DNA of 21,613 bases, taken from assembly GCA_036557525.1 (NCBI GenBank), contig DATBHH010000148.1, positions 1 through 21,613 on the forward strand. Direction: 5' to 3'. This document shows, piece by piece, positions 6,683 to 14,234 of this stretch (position 1 is its first letter; every line of letters begins with the position of its first letter). The notes beneath the pieces are model-generated. The model had not been told where the DNA came from. It did not search any database and was given only the letters and a program-made list of their open reading frames with translations. A program made the translations under genes and the position numbers. Origin of the DNA: VRUE01 sp036557525. Lineage in GTDB: Bacteria; Actinomycetota; Thermoleophilia; Solirubrobacterales; 70-9.

Positions 6683-8002
6683 TTGATATCCGCCAGAAAC
6701 CGGGAGCTTCTCGCCCTCGTTCCCGTCGCCCTCCTGCTCACCGCCGGCTTCGCCGCGGTCTTCGCCCAGGACAACGCGAGACTCGGCAACCTCAGCCTGA
6801 TCTACGGCGCCTACTTCTTCGCCGTCTGCCTCGCGACCCACATCTACCTGCGACTGCGGCTCCCCGACGCCGACCCCTACCTGTTCCCGCTCGCCGCGCT
6901 GCTGACCGCGTTCGGGCTGGTGATGATCTACCGGATCGACGAAAACCTGGCCCGCGACCAGGCCAACTGGTTCGTCCTCGGCCTCGTCCTGTTCGCGCTG
7001 ACGATCCACTTCCTGCGCGACTACGACGTGCTCGAGCGCTACCGCTACACGATCGCCGCCGTCGGCCTGCTGCTGCTGCTCGCGCCGCGGCTGCCGGGGA
7101 TCGGCGCCCAGGTCAACGGCGCCTACCTCGGGGTCGACATCGGCCCGCTCGCCTTCCAGCCGGCCGAGTTCTCGAAGATCGCGATCGTCGTCTTCCTCGC
7201 CAGCTACCTGCGCGAGAACCGTGAGGTGCTGATCGTCGGCGCCCGCCGAGTCCTCGGAGTCACCCTGCCGCCGCTCAAGCATCTCGGGCCGCTGCTCGTC
7301 GTCTGGGGCGCCTCGATGTTCATGCTCGTCTTCATCCGCGACCTGGGAAGCTCGCTGATGTTCTTCGCCGCCTTCCTCGCCCTGCTCTACGTGGCGACCG
7401 GACGCTTCTCATTCGTCGTGATCGGCATGGCGCTGTTCGTCGTCGGCGCCTGGTTCTTCGCCTCGCACGTTCCCCACGTCCACGATCGGGTCGACATCTG
7501 GCTCGACCCCTACCACGACCCGGTCACCGGCAGGTACGACCCCGGCGGCGACGGCTACCAGATCCTGCAGTCGATCTTCGCCCAGGCCGATGGCGGGCTG
7601 TTCGGCAAAGGATTCGGGCAGGCGCTGATCACGATCCCGGGCACCAACAACGCGCTGCTGCCGGCGGCCCAGACCGACACGATCTACTCGCTGATCGTCA
7701 ACGAGGTCGGCCTGTTCGGCGCCTGCGCGGTGATCCTCGCCTACCTCCTGTTCATGGCGCGGGGTTTCAAGATCGCGCTGCTCGCCGACGACGGCTTCTC
7801 GAAGCTGCTCGCGACCGGCCTGACCGCGGTCTTCGCGATCCAGGCGTTCGTGATCATCGGCGGGGTCACGCGGGTGATTCCGTTGACAGGTGTCACCCTG
7901 CCCTTCGTCAGCTACGGCGGCAGCTCGATAGTCGCCAACTTCGTCCTCCTGGCTCTGCTGCTGCTGGTCTCGGACCGGGCCCGACGCGAGGCCAGATCGT
8001 GA
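6683..8002 (+). CDS. rodA: SEDS-family peptidoglycan glycosyltransferase (RodA/FtsW)
   Basis: A 439-residue polytopic membrane protein of the SEDS family, which polymerises lipid II into glycan strands with a partner class B PBP. About ten to twelve hydrophobic helices are visible. Family signatures are FQPAEFSKIAIVVFLASYL, FIRDLGSSLMFF, YQILQSIFAQADGGLFGKGF, TDTIYSLIVNEVGL and TGVTLPFVSYGGSS near the C-terminus. The extracellular loop before YQILQ carries a few extra residues (PVTGRYDPGG) compared with what I recall of other actinobacterial RodA. The context (fha-pstP-rodA-pbpA-pknB) favours RodA over FtsW. The start is TTG at 6683 with GGTGGA three bases upstream. The stop overlaps pbpA by four bases (GTGA), so the two partners are translationally coupled. 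Confidence 0.95.
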   Translation: MISARNRELLALVPVALLLTAGFAAVFAQDNARLGNLSLIYGAYFFAVCLATHIYLRLRLPDADPYLFPLAALLTAFGLVMIYRIDENLARDQANWFVLGLVLFALTIHFLRDYDVLERYRYTIAAVGLLLLLAPRLPGIGAQVNGAYLGVDIGPLAFQPAEFSKIAIVVFLASYLRENREVLIVGARRVLGVTLPPLKHLGPLLVVWGASMFMLVFIRDLGSSLMFFAAFLALLYVATGRFSFVVIGMALFVVGAWFFASHVPHVHDRVDIWLDPYHDPVTGRYDPGGDGYQILQSIFAQADGGLFGKGFGQALITIPGTNNALLPAAQTDTIYSLIVNEVGLFGACAVILAYLLFMARGFKIALLADDGFSKLLATGLTAVFAIQAFVIIGGVTRVIPLTGVTLPFVSYGGSSIVANFVLLALLLLVSDRARREARS

Positions 8003-9462
8003 ATCGCCAGATCGTCAAGCTGTTCGCCTTCCTCGTCGCCCTGTTCGCCGTGCTGGTCGGGTTCACGTCGTACTGGTCGGTCTTCGACGCCAAGGCGCTG
8101 AAGGAGAAGGACGCCAACAAGCGGCCGCTGCTCGAGCAGCAGCAGATCCGCCGCGGCAGGATCCTCGCCGACGACGGGACCGTGCTCGCCCGCTCGATAG
8201 CGAAGGGCCGCGGCGACGCCCGCCGCTACGTGAGGCGCTACCCGGAAGGTGCGCTGTTCGGCCACCCGATCGGGTACAGCTTCGTGCAGCAGGGCGACAC
8301 CGAGTTCGAGCAGTTCCACAACGACCAGCTGATCGGCGAAGAATCGGAATTCGGCTCGATCCTCGACGAGCTGACCGGGAAGAAGCAGGAAGGGAACGAC
8401 GTCGTCACCAACCTCGACCCCGAAGCGCAGCGGGTGGCGCTGAGCGGGCTGGAGGCGGTCGGGTTCGGCGCCGTGGTCGCGATCGAACCGTCGACCGGTC
8501 GGGTCAAGGTGCTGGCGTCGAACCCCCCGTATGACCCGAACCTCGTCCCCGAACACCTCGAACGGTTGAACCTTGACCCGACGTCGCCGCTCTTCAATCG
8601 CGGGACCCAGGGTCAGTACCCGCCGGGCTCGACCTTCAAGGTCGTGACCGCGGCCGCCGGGCTCGACAGCGGCGCGATCACCCCGGCGACTGCGATCAAC
8701 GCGCCCGGGACCCTCGAGGTCCAGGGCCAGCCGCTCGCCAACGACTTCAACCAGGACTGGGGCTCGATCACCCTCGACACAGCCCTGACGAACTCGGTCA
8801 ACACCTGGTTCGCCCAGCTCGGCGAAAAGGTCGGCCAGGAAACGCTGTTCGAATACATGGAAGCGTTCGGCTTCGGCTCGAAACCGCCGATCGACCTTCC
8901 CGCCGACCAGCTCTCGGCGAGCGGGGTGTTCTCCGGAGATGAACTGCTCGGACGCCACGACCCGGTCGACATCGCCCGGGTTGCGATCGGCCAGGAGCGT
9001 CTGCTGATGACGCCGCTGCAGGATGCGATGGTCGCCGCCGCCGTCGCCAACAAGGGCCACGAGATGAAGCCGCAGATCTGGAGCCGGGTCGTCGACCCCG
9101 ACGGCCGCGTCACCAAGCGACTCGACCCCTCCCAATACAGCCAGCCGATTTCAGAGCAGACCGCCAGGGAGCTGACGACCGCGATGGAAGGCGTGGTCAA
9201 CGAAGGGACGGGCACGAACGCCGCGATCCCGGGCGTCCCCGTCGCCGGCAAGACCGGCACCGCGGAAACGCCGTTCAACGAAAGCTGCGGCGGCGGCGAC
9301 CTCAATCAGGCCTGGTTCATAGGCTTCGCCCCGGCCGATGACCCGAAGATCGCCATCTCGGTCTCGATCGAGTGCACGAGCGCGTTCGGCGGCGACGTCG
9401 CCGCCCCGATATTCCGCGAAGTCGCGGAAACCCTTCTGAGCGAGGAAGCGACGAATGGCTGA
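7999..9462 (+). CDS. pbpA: Class B penicillin-binding protein (transpeptidase)
   Basis: A 487-residue membrane-anchored D,D-transpeptidase that cross-links peptidoglycan. An N-terminal helix (about 6-26) is followed by a dimerisation region with RRGRILADDGTVLA and a transpeptidase domain. The three penicillin-binding motifs are complete: STFK (serine 211, lysine 214), SVN (266-268) and KTG (418-420, in VAGKTGTAE). Length and lack of a transglycosylase domain fit actinobacterial PbpA. It starts with GTG inside the rodA stop and ends eight bases into pknB. Two cysteines (430 and 459) in the last part of the domain could form a disulfide outside the cell. It is the expected catalytic partner of RodA. 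Confidence 0.95.
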   Translation: MNRQIVKLFAFLVALFAVLVGFTSYWSVFDAKALKEKDANKRPLLEQQQIRRGRILADDGTVLARSIAKGRGDARRYVRRYPEGALFGHPIGYSFVQQGDTEFEQFHNDQLIGEESEFGSILDELTGKKQEGNDVVTNLDPEAQRVALSGLEAVGFGAVVAIEPSTGRVKVLASNPPYDPNLVPEHLERLNLDPTSPLFNRGTQGQYPPGSTFKVVTAAAGLDSGAITPATAINAPGTLEVQGQPLANDFNQDWGSITLDTALTNSVNTWFAQLGEKVGQETLFEYMEAFGFGSKPPIDLPADQLSASGVFSGDELLGRHDPVDIARVAIGQERLLMTPLQDAMVAAAVANKGHEMKPQIWSRVVDPDGRVTKRLDPSQYSQPISEQTARELTTAMEGVVNEGTGTNAAIPGVPVAGKTGTAETPFNESCGGGDLNQAWFIGFAPADDPKIAISVSIECTSAFGGDVAAPIFREVAETLLSEEATNG

Positions 9463-11338
9463 AATCGGCGAGGGCAGCCTCCTCGACTCTCGCTACCGGC
9501 TGCTGCAGCGGATCGGCTCCGGCGGGATGGCCGACGTCTGGCTCGCCGAGGACACGCACCTCCAGCGCCGGGTCGCGCTGAAGGTGCTGCACCGCCGCTT
9601 CGCCCAGGACCGGGAATTCGTCGAGCGGTTCCGCCGCGAGGCGGAGGCCGCCGCCGGCCTCCAGCACCCCAACATCGTCGCCGTCTACGACCGCGGCGAG
9701 GTCGAAGGCACCTACTACATCGCGATGCAGTTCCTCGAAGGTCACTCGTTGAAGGAGTTGATCGACGCCGGCCTCAGCCCCGAACACGCCGTCCTCCTGA
9801 TCCGCCAGGTGCTCGAGGCGGCCGGGTTCGCCCATCGCCACGGCATCGTCCACCGCGACCTCAAGCCCCAGAACGTGATCGTCGACGCCGGCGGCAAGGC
9901 GACCGTCACCGACTTCGGGATCGCCCGCGCCGGCGCCTCGGAAATCACCCAGACGGGATCGGTGATGGGGACCCCGCACTACCTCTCCCCCGAGCAGGCC
10001 CAGGGCATGGATGTGACCTCCGTCTCCGATCTGTACTCGATCGGCGTGATCCTCTACGAGGCGCTGACGGGACGGGTCCCGTTCGAGGCCGACTCCGCCG
10101 TTGCGATCGCGATGAAACAGGTCTCGCAGGCCCCCCAGCGCCCGAGCTCGATCAACCCGCAGGTCTCGCCGGCGCTCGACGCGGTCGTGATGCGGGCGCT
10201 CGAGAAGGACCCCGGCCAGCGCTTCCAGAGCGCCGAGGCGTTCATCGCGGCTCTCGACGCCGCCCTCCGCGATCCGGGCGCCCAGGGCGCCGGCACGGCG
10301 GCCTTCGCCCCGCTGCCGCCGGTGGTCGCGACGGGCGCCGATCGGGATGAGCCCCGCGAGGACGAGGAGCGCGATCGCCGCCGGCGCCGCCGGATCATCG
10401 CCGGGGTGATCGCCGCGATCCTGGTCGGCCTGCTCGCCGGCCTGCTGCTGACGCGTGACTCGACGACGACCGTTCCCGATGTCACCGGCAACAGCCGACA
10501 GGTCGCCGAACAGCGGCTCGAAGCCCAGGGCTTCAAGATCGGCAAGCGCCGCGATGTTCGCAACGAAGCGGCTGAAGGGACGGTCCTCGAGCAGGAACCG
10601 CTCCCGGGCAGCGCCCCGCTCGACTGCGCCTTCCTCGGGTTCTTCTGCTCGAAGCCGGAAGTCATCCTCACGGTCAGCCTCGGTCCCGGAAGCGGCACCG
10701 TCCCGAGCACCGCCGGGCTCTCCGTCGAAGATGGCGAAACGGCGGTCGAAAAGGCCGGGTTCGAACCGCAGCTGAACGAAGTCAACTCCGAAGAAGTGGA
10801 ATCCGGGCTCGTGATCAAGTCCGACCCGCGCGGAGGAAGCACGGCCACCCGCGGATCGGTCGTGACTCTGACCGTCTCCCAGGGTCCGAGGCTGTCGAAG
10901 GTCCCGGTCCTGGTCGGTACCACACGAAGCCTCGCGGTCCAGCAGATCCGCGGCCGCGGACTGGTGCCGAGCGTCACCGAAGAGCAGAGCGCGAAGCCGC
11001 AGGGCGAGGTGATCCGGCAGGCACCGAGCGCGGGCTCCGAACTCCCCCGCGGCTCCGGTGTCTCGATCGTCGTCTCGAAGGGCCAACGGAAGGCGAAGGT
11101 CCCGAACGTGATCGGCAAGGAACGGCGCGAAGCGGTGGAAGCGCTGCGCGAAGCCGGGCTCGAACCGGCCGTTCAGGAACAGCAGACCGAAGTCCCCTCC
11201 CAGGTCGGCCGTGTCACCGACCAGTTTCCGCCGCCGGGCTCGGAAGTGCAGCCCGGGTCGTCGGTGACGGTGGTCGTCGGCAAGCGGGCCGCGGGAGGCG
11301 CGGAACCCGAACTCGAAGAAGAAGAAGGCGAAGAATGA
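9455..11338 (+). CDS. pknB: PASTA-domain Ser/Thr kinase
   Basis: A 627-residue receptor kinase. The cytoplasmic kinase domain (about 14-272) has GSGGMADVWL, K43, helix-C E62, HRDLKPQN (D135), DFG (D153) and SPE (178-180); threonines 165, 167 and 173 in the activation loop are candidate autophosphorylation sites. A basic linker precedes one transmembrane helix (about 314-333). Four PASTA modules follow (about 339-409, 415-476, 482-541, 548-609), which in this family bind muropeptides or lipid II. The first carries an insertion with two cysteines (C391 and C398, DCAFLGFFC) where PASTA domains normally have a short turn. The protein ends in a glutamate-rich tail. The ATG overlaps the pbpA end by eight bases, and the TGA overlaps the ddl start by four. 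Confidence 0.96.
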   Translation: MAEIGEGSLLDSRYRLLQRIGSGGMADVWLAEDTHLQRRVALKVLHRRFAQDREFVERFRREAEAAAGLQHPNIVAVYDRGEVEGTYYIAMQFLEGHSLKELIDAGLSPEHAVLLIRQVLEAAGFAHRHGIVHRDLKPQNVIVDAGGKATVTDFGIARAGASEITQTGSVMGTPHYLSPEQAQGMDVTSVSDLYSIGVILYEALTGRVPFEADSAVAIAMKQVSQAPQRPSSINPQVSPALDAVVMRALEKDPGQRFQSAEAFIAALDAALRDPGAQGAGTAAFAPLPPVVATGADRDEPREDEERDRRRRRRIIAGVIAAILVGLLAGLLLTRDSTTTVPDVTGNSRQVAEQRLEAQGFKIGKRRDVRNEAAEGTVLEQEPLPGSAPLDCAFLGFFCSKPEVILTVSLGPGSGTVPSTAGLSVEDGETAVEKAGFEPQLNEVNSEEVESGLVIKSDPRGGSTATRGSVVTLTVSQGPRLSKVPVLVGTTRSLAVQQIRGRGLVPSVTEEQSAKPQGEVIRQAPSAGSELPRGSGVSIVVSKGQRKAKVPNVIGKERREAVEALREAGLEPAVQEQQTEVPSQVGRVTDQFPPPGSEVQPGSSVTVVVGKRAAGGAEPELEEEEGEE

Positions 11339-12300
11339 GGGTCGCGGTCCTCTCCGGCGGGCGCTCCTCCGAGCACGAGGTCTCGCTCCGGTCAGGCGAG
11401 GCGGTCGCCAACGGCCTCGAGGCCGGCGGCCACGAGGTGCTGCGGGTGACGATCGCCCGCGACGGGGGGTGGAGCCTCGGTGGGGAGGGAGTCAGCCTGG
11501 CGCCCGCCGCCGGCCTGCTCGGAGCCGAGGTCGCGTTCCCCGCCCTGCACGGGCCCTACGGCGAGGACGGCAGCATCCAGGGCCTGCTCGAGTGGCTCGA
11601 CATCCCGTACGTCGGGTCCGACGTGCTCTCCTCGGCGATCTGCATGGACAAGCTGACTCTGAAGCGCCTCTGCGCCGGGCGCGGCCTGCCCCAGGTCGAG
11701 TTCGCCGCCGTCGGGGAGGAGGGCTGGCGCGAGCGCTGCGCCGACCTCGGCCTGCCGCTCTGGGTCAAGCCCTCGCGGCTCGGGTCGAGCGTCGGGATCA
11801 GCCGGGTCGAGACCCTCGACGCGCTCGACGCTGCGGTCGCCCAGGCTCGCCGCCACGACCCTCGGGTGATCGTCGAGGCCTCGGCGCACGGCCGCGAGGT
11901 CGAGTGCTCGCTGCTCGGCAACGAGGACGTCGAGGCCTCGCCGCCGGGTCAGCTCGAGGTCCACGGCGATTGGTACGACTACGAGCGCAAGTACGGCGAG
12001 GGCGGGATGGAGCTGGTCGTTCCGGCCAGGATCCCCGAGCACAGCCGGCGGCGGCTGCGGGAGCTGGCGGTCGAGGCGTTCGGGCTCGGAGGCTGCTCGG
12101 GGCTGGCGCGCTGCGATTTCTTCGTCGAGCCGGACGGGGCGGTTCTGCTGAACGAGCTCAACACGATGCCCGGCTTCACCGAGACGAGCGTCTACGCCAA
12201 GCTCTGGGAGGCGGCCGGCATTTCCTACCCGGACCTCTGCGACCGGCTGGTGGCGCTCGCCATCGAGCGCCACGAGGGCGCTCGTTCCTACGAGTTCTGA
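11335..12300 (+). CDS. ddl: D-alanine--D-alanine ligase
   Basis: A 321-residue ATP-grasp ligase that makes D-Ala-D-Ala for UDP-MurNAc-pentapeptide. The N-terminus SGGRSSEHEVSLRSG, the segment LHGPYGEDGSIQGLLE, the ATP-binding KPSRLGSSVGIS (145-156), and NELNTMPGFTETS (273-285) are all typical. The omega-loop has KY at 219-220, which in this family indicates D-alanine rather than D-lactate specificity, so vancomycin-type resistance is not suggested. It starts in the four-base overlap ATGA with pknB, placing precursor synthesis in the same transcript as the kinase and polymerase genes; in mycobacteria ddl lies elsewhere. The 3' end overlaps the convergent 12288-14114 gene by 13 bases. Confidence 0.97.
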   Translation: MRVAVLSGGRSSEHEVSLRSGEAVANGLEAGGHEVLRVTIARDGGWSLGGEGVSLAPAAGLLGAEVAFPALHGPYGEDGSIQGLLEWLDIPYVGSDVLSSAICMDKLTLKRLCAGRGLPQVEFAAVGEEGWRERCADLGLPLWVKPSRLGSSVGISRVETLDALDAAVAQARRHDPRVIVEASAHGREVECSLLGNEDVEASPPGQLEVHGDWYDYERKYGEGGMELVVPARIPEHSRRRLRELAVEAFGLGGCSGLARCDFFVEPDGAVLLNELNTMPGFTETSVYAKLWEAAGISYPDLCDRLVALAIERHEGARSYEF

Positions 12301-14114
12301 GCGCCGGCACGCGGAGGGAGGACGACCCGCTCGCAGTGCCGCACGGTGTCACGCCGGTCGGCGCGGGCCCGGTCCCCGCGGCCGGCGCCGCAGTCGCCGC
12401 GGTCGCGCCCGCCGCCGCGAAGGTCGAGGGTGTCCTTGCCGGCGCCGCCCCTGAGGAGGTCCCTCCCGGCGCCTCCAACGAGCCGGTCGTCGCCACCGTT
12501 CCCGATCAGGCAATCCTGTCCGGGCCCGCCGAGCAGGCGGTCGTCGCCGGCGAGGCCTTCGATTCGGTCTCCCGCGCTGAAGCCCTTCACCCGGTCGGCC
12601 CCTCCGGTGCCCCTGCGCCGGTTGGCGCATCGTCCCGGGCGCAGGCTGATCTCGACCGGATGAGTGACGGCGGCGCCCAGGCCGGTGACGTCGGTCGCGG
12701 TGAGCGTCGCCAGATATGCGCCGGGCAGAGCGTAGGCCCGCGCGGCCAGCGCCCCGCTCGCGGCCGTCCCGTCGCCCAGCGTCCAGGTCAGGCTGATCGG
12801 ATCGCCGTCGATGTCCGCGCTCGCGGTGCCGTCATAGGTGACGAGGTCGCCGAAGAGCGGCGCAGCGGGGGCGAAGGTGAAGGCTGGGCTCGGCGGAACC
12901 CGCTGATACTCGTAGGCACCTATGTCGGCGATGCTGCTGCCGTCGCCGTTGCCGTCCCGCACACGGGGGAGGCCGCGGTAATCCGACTCGTCGGTCGGCG
13001 GCACCGGGCTGCCGCGATCGATCAGCACCGAGTCCGCGCGCAGTCGGTAGTCGCCTCGGGCCGGCTCGACGAATCCGCTGTCGGGCGCGTCGTCGAGGTT
13101 GCCCTGGAATGCATCCGAGCCCGTCCCCGCACCGGCGAGCGACATCGTCGAGGCGTCGAAGCTGGAGTAGCGGACGGTGATGTCGACGTCGTCTCCGACC
13201 TGCTCGGAGCGGAACAGGGAGGTTTCGACGCCGGCGACGATCGAGTCGAAGAGGGTGGCGAAGGAATCGCCTTCGTTGCCGTTGACCTCGACTCCCCGCG
13301 ATCCCGAACGCCCGTCGCCGACGATCGTCACGTTGACCGCCACAAGGCCGCCCTGGGTCTCCGGCAGCCCGTTGCTCGAGTTGATGTAGGCGCCGTTGAA
13401 GAAGGAGCTTTCCGGATCGGGTTCGACGACCGAGTCCCTGACGGTGAGGATCCCACCGAACGGGTAGATGCCGATCCCCGCCCTTACGCGCAGTCGCCTG
13501 GCGATCGCCGGCCCGCCGCCCGCCGCCAGCCCGATGCCCGCCTGCAACTGCGAGTCGGTGACGACGACCTGGTCCCCTGCGTCTATCGCCTCGGACGACA
13601 GATCGGGACCGAGGTGAACGTCGGTCCGCGCGATCTCGGTTCCGGCGTCTTCCGCGAATACCCCCGTCATGCTCGTGAGCGCGCTGGGCGCGGCGACCGA
13701 GATGTCGCCGGCGTCTGCGCCCTCGCCCAGCCGCAGCGCCAACCCGTCGTTCTTCGTCAGCCGCAGCCCGAGGCTCGAGACCGACGAGCCGGCGGAACCC
13801 TGGAGGGAAAGCAGTTCGGATGCCGTCGGGTCAGCCACGATTTGGGTGGCCTCGTGGCCGGCGCCGACGATGTCGACCTCTTTCCCGGAGGTCACCGTTT
13901 CGGTCACGAATTCGCCCGGTCCGATCCGGACGGTGTCCGCCGCCGCATCTTCATCCGCCGCCGCCACCGCCGTCTTCAGCGACACGGCGGCGATGCCCCC
14001 CTGGGGGCAGGATGGTTCGGCCACGCAGTAGACCGCCGCAGCGGCGCGACCGGCGACCAGGATCGTGAGAAGGAGCACCGCCAGGATCAGCGATCCTGCC
14101 GCGCGCCACGTCAT
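12288..14114 (-). CDS. Secreted beta-helix / PKD / RTX-like repeat protein
   Basis: A 608-residue exported protein. The ATG at 14114 gives a clean signal peptide (about 1-27, MTWRAAGSLILAVLLLTILV onward). Residues 28-403 look like a right-handed beta-helix: repeated short strands, and an end (DYRLRADSVLIDRGSP, then GSSIADIGAYEYQ) typical of 'choice-of-anchor Q' pectate-lyase-fold proteins. A PKD domain follows (about 408-491, TWTLGDGTAASG, then ALPGAYLATLTATD). Residues 502-568 carry nonapeptide repeats of RTX type (GGADRVKG, GDDRLLGGPGQDCLIGNGGD, GRDLLRGGAGKD) that would bind calcium. The tail has DCGAGRGD and HCERV, a cysteine pair common after such repeats in soil actinobacteria. Surface adhesion or polysaccharide binding is plausible; no catalytic residues are identified. 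An upstream GTG at 14195 is less likely. Confidence 0.87.
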   Translation of the reverse strand: MTWRAAGSLILAVLLLTILVAGRAAAAVYCVAEPSCPQGGIAAVSLKTAVAAADEDAAADTVRIGPGEFVTETVTSGKEVDIVGAGHEATQIVADPTASELLSLQGSAGSSVSSLGLRLTKNDGLALRLGEGADAGDISVAAPSALTSMTGVFAEDAGTEIARTDVHLGPDLSSEAIDAGDQVVVTDSQLQAGIGLAAGGGPAIARRLRVRAGIGIYPFGGILTVRDSVVEPDPESSFFNGAYINSSNGLPETQGGLVAVNVTIVGDGRSGSRGVEVNGNEGDSFATLFDSIVAGVETSLFRSEQVGDDVDITVRYSSFDASTMSLAGAGTGSDAFQGNLDDAPDSGFVEPARGDYRLRADSVLIDRGSPVPPTDESDYRGLPRVRDGNGDGSSIADIGAYEYQRVPPSPAFTFAPAAPLFGDLVTYDGTASADIDGDPISLTWTLGDGTAASGALAARAYALPGAYLATLTATDVTGLGAAVTHPVEISLRPGRCANRRRGTGGADRVKGFSAGDRIEGLAGDDRLLGGPGQDCLIGNGGDDRLVGGAGRDLLRGGAGKDTLDLRGGGRDRGDCGAGRGDRARADRRDTVRHCERVVLPPRAGAQNS

Positions 14115-14234
14115 CGGACGATCTTCACCCGACGCTCTTCGCCGAGCCCTCGGCGCTGCCTGTGAGGCAGCAGAAACTGCCTGGACGAGCCTCACGCCTC
14201 CGATCGTAGCGCCGGTCGCCGAGGCCGGCCGGAT

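Noticed and set aside
7991..8015. GCCAGATCGT repeated 15 bases apart at the rodA-pbpA overlap
   Set aside because: It is short, coding on both sides and not found elsewhere, so coincidence is the simplest reading.
9317..11086. A long minus-strand open frame opposite pknB
   Set aside because: The sequence is low-complexity (Arg/Asp/Gly/Ala) without recognisable motifs, while the plus strand encodes a complete PASTA kinase.
11335..12300. Van-type D-Ala-D-Lac ligase
   Set aside because: The omega-loop has Lys-Tyr, which marks D-Ala-D-Ala specificity, and no vanH or vanX neighbour is present.
11469..14165. A plus-strand open frame of about 898 codons
   Set aside because: It runs out of frame through ddl and then antisense to the beta-helix/PKD gene. 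It is rich in Arg, Gly, Ala and Pro, shows no domain, and is a by-product of high GC content.
14162..14195. Inverted repeat GTGAGGC...GCCTCAC in the leader of the beta-helix gene
   Set aside because: Arms are only seven bases around a loose interior, with no T-run or known motif; insufficient to call a riboswitch or terminator.
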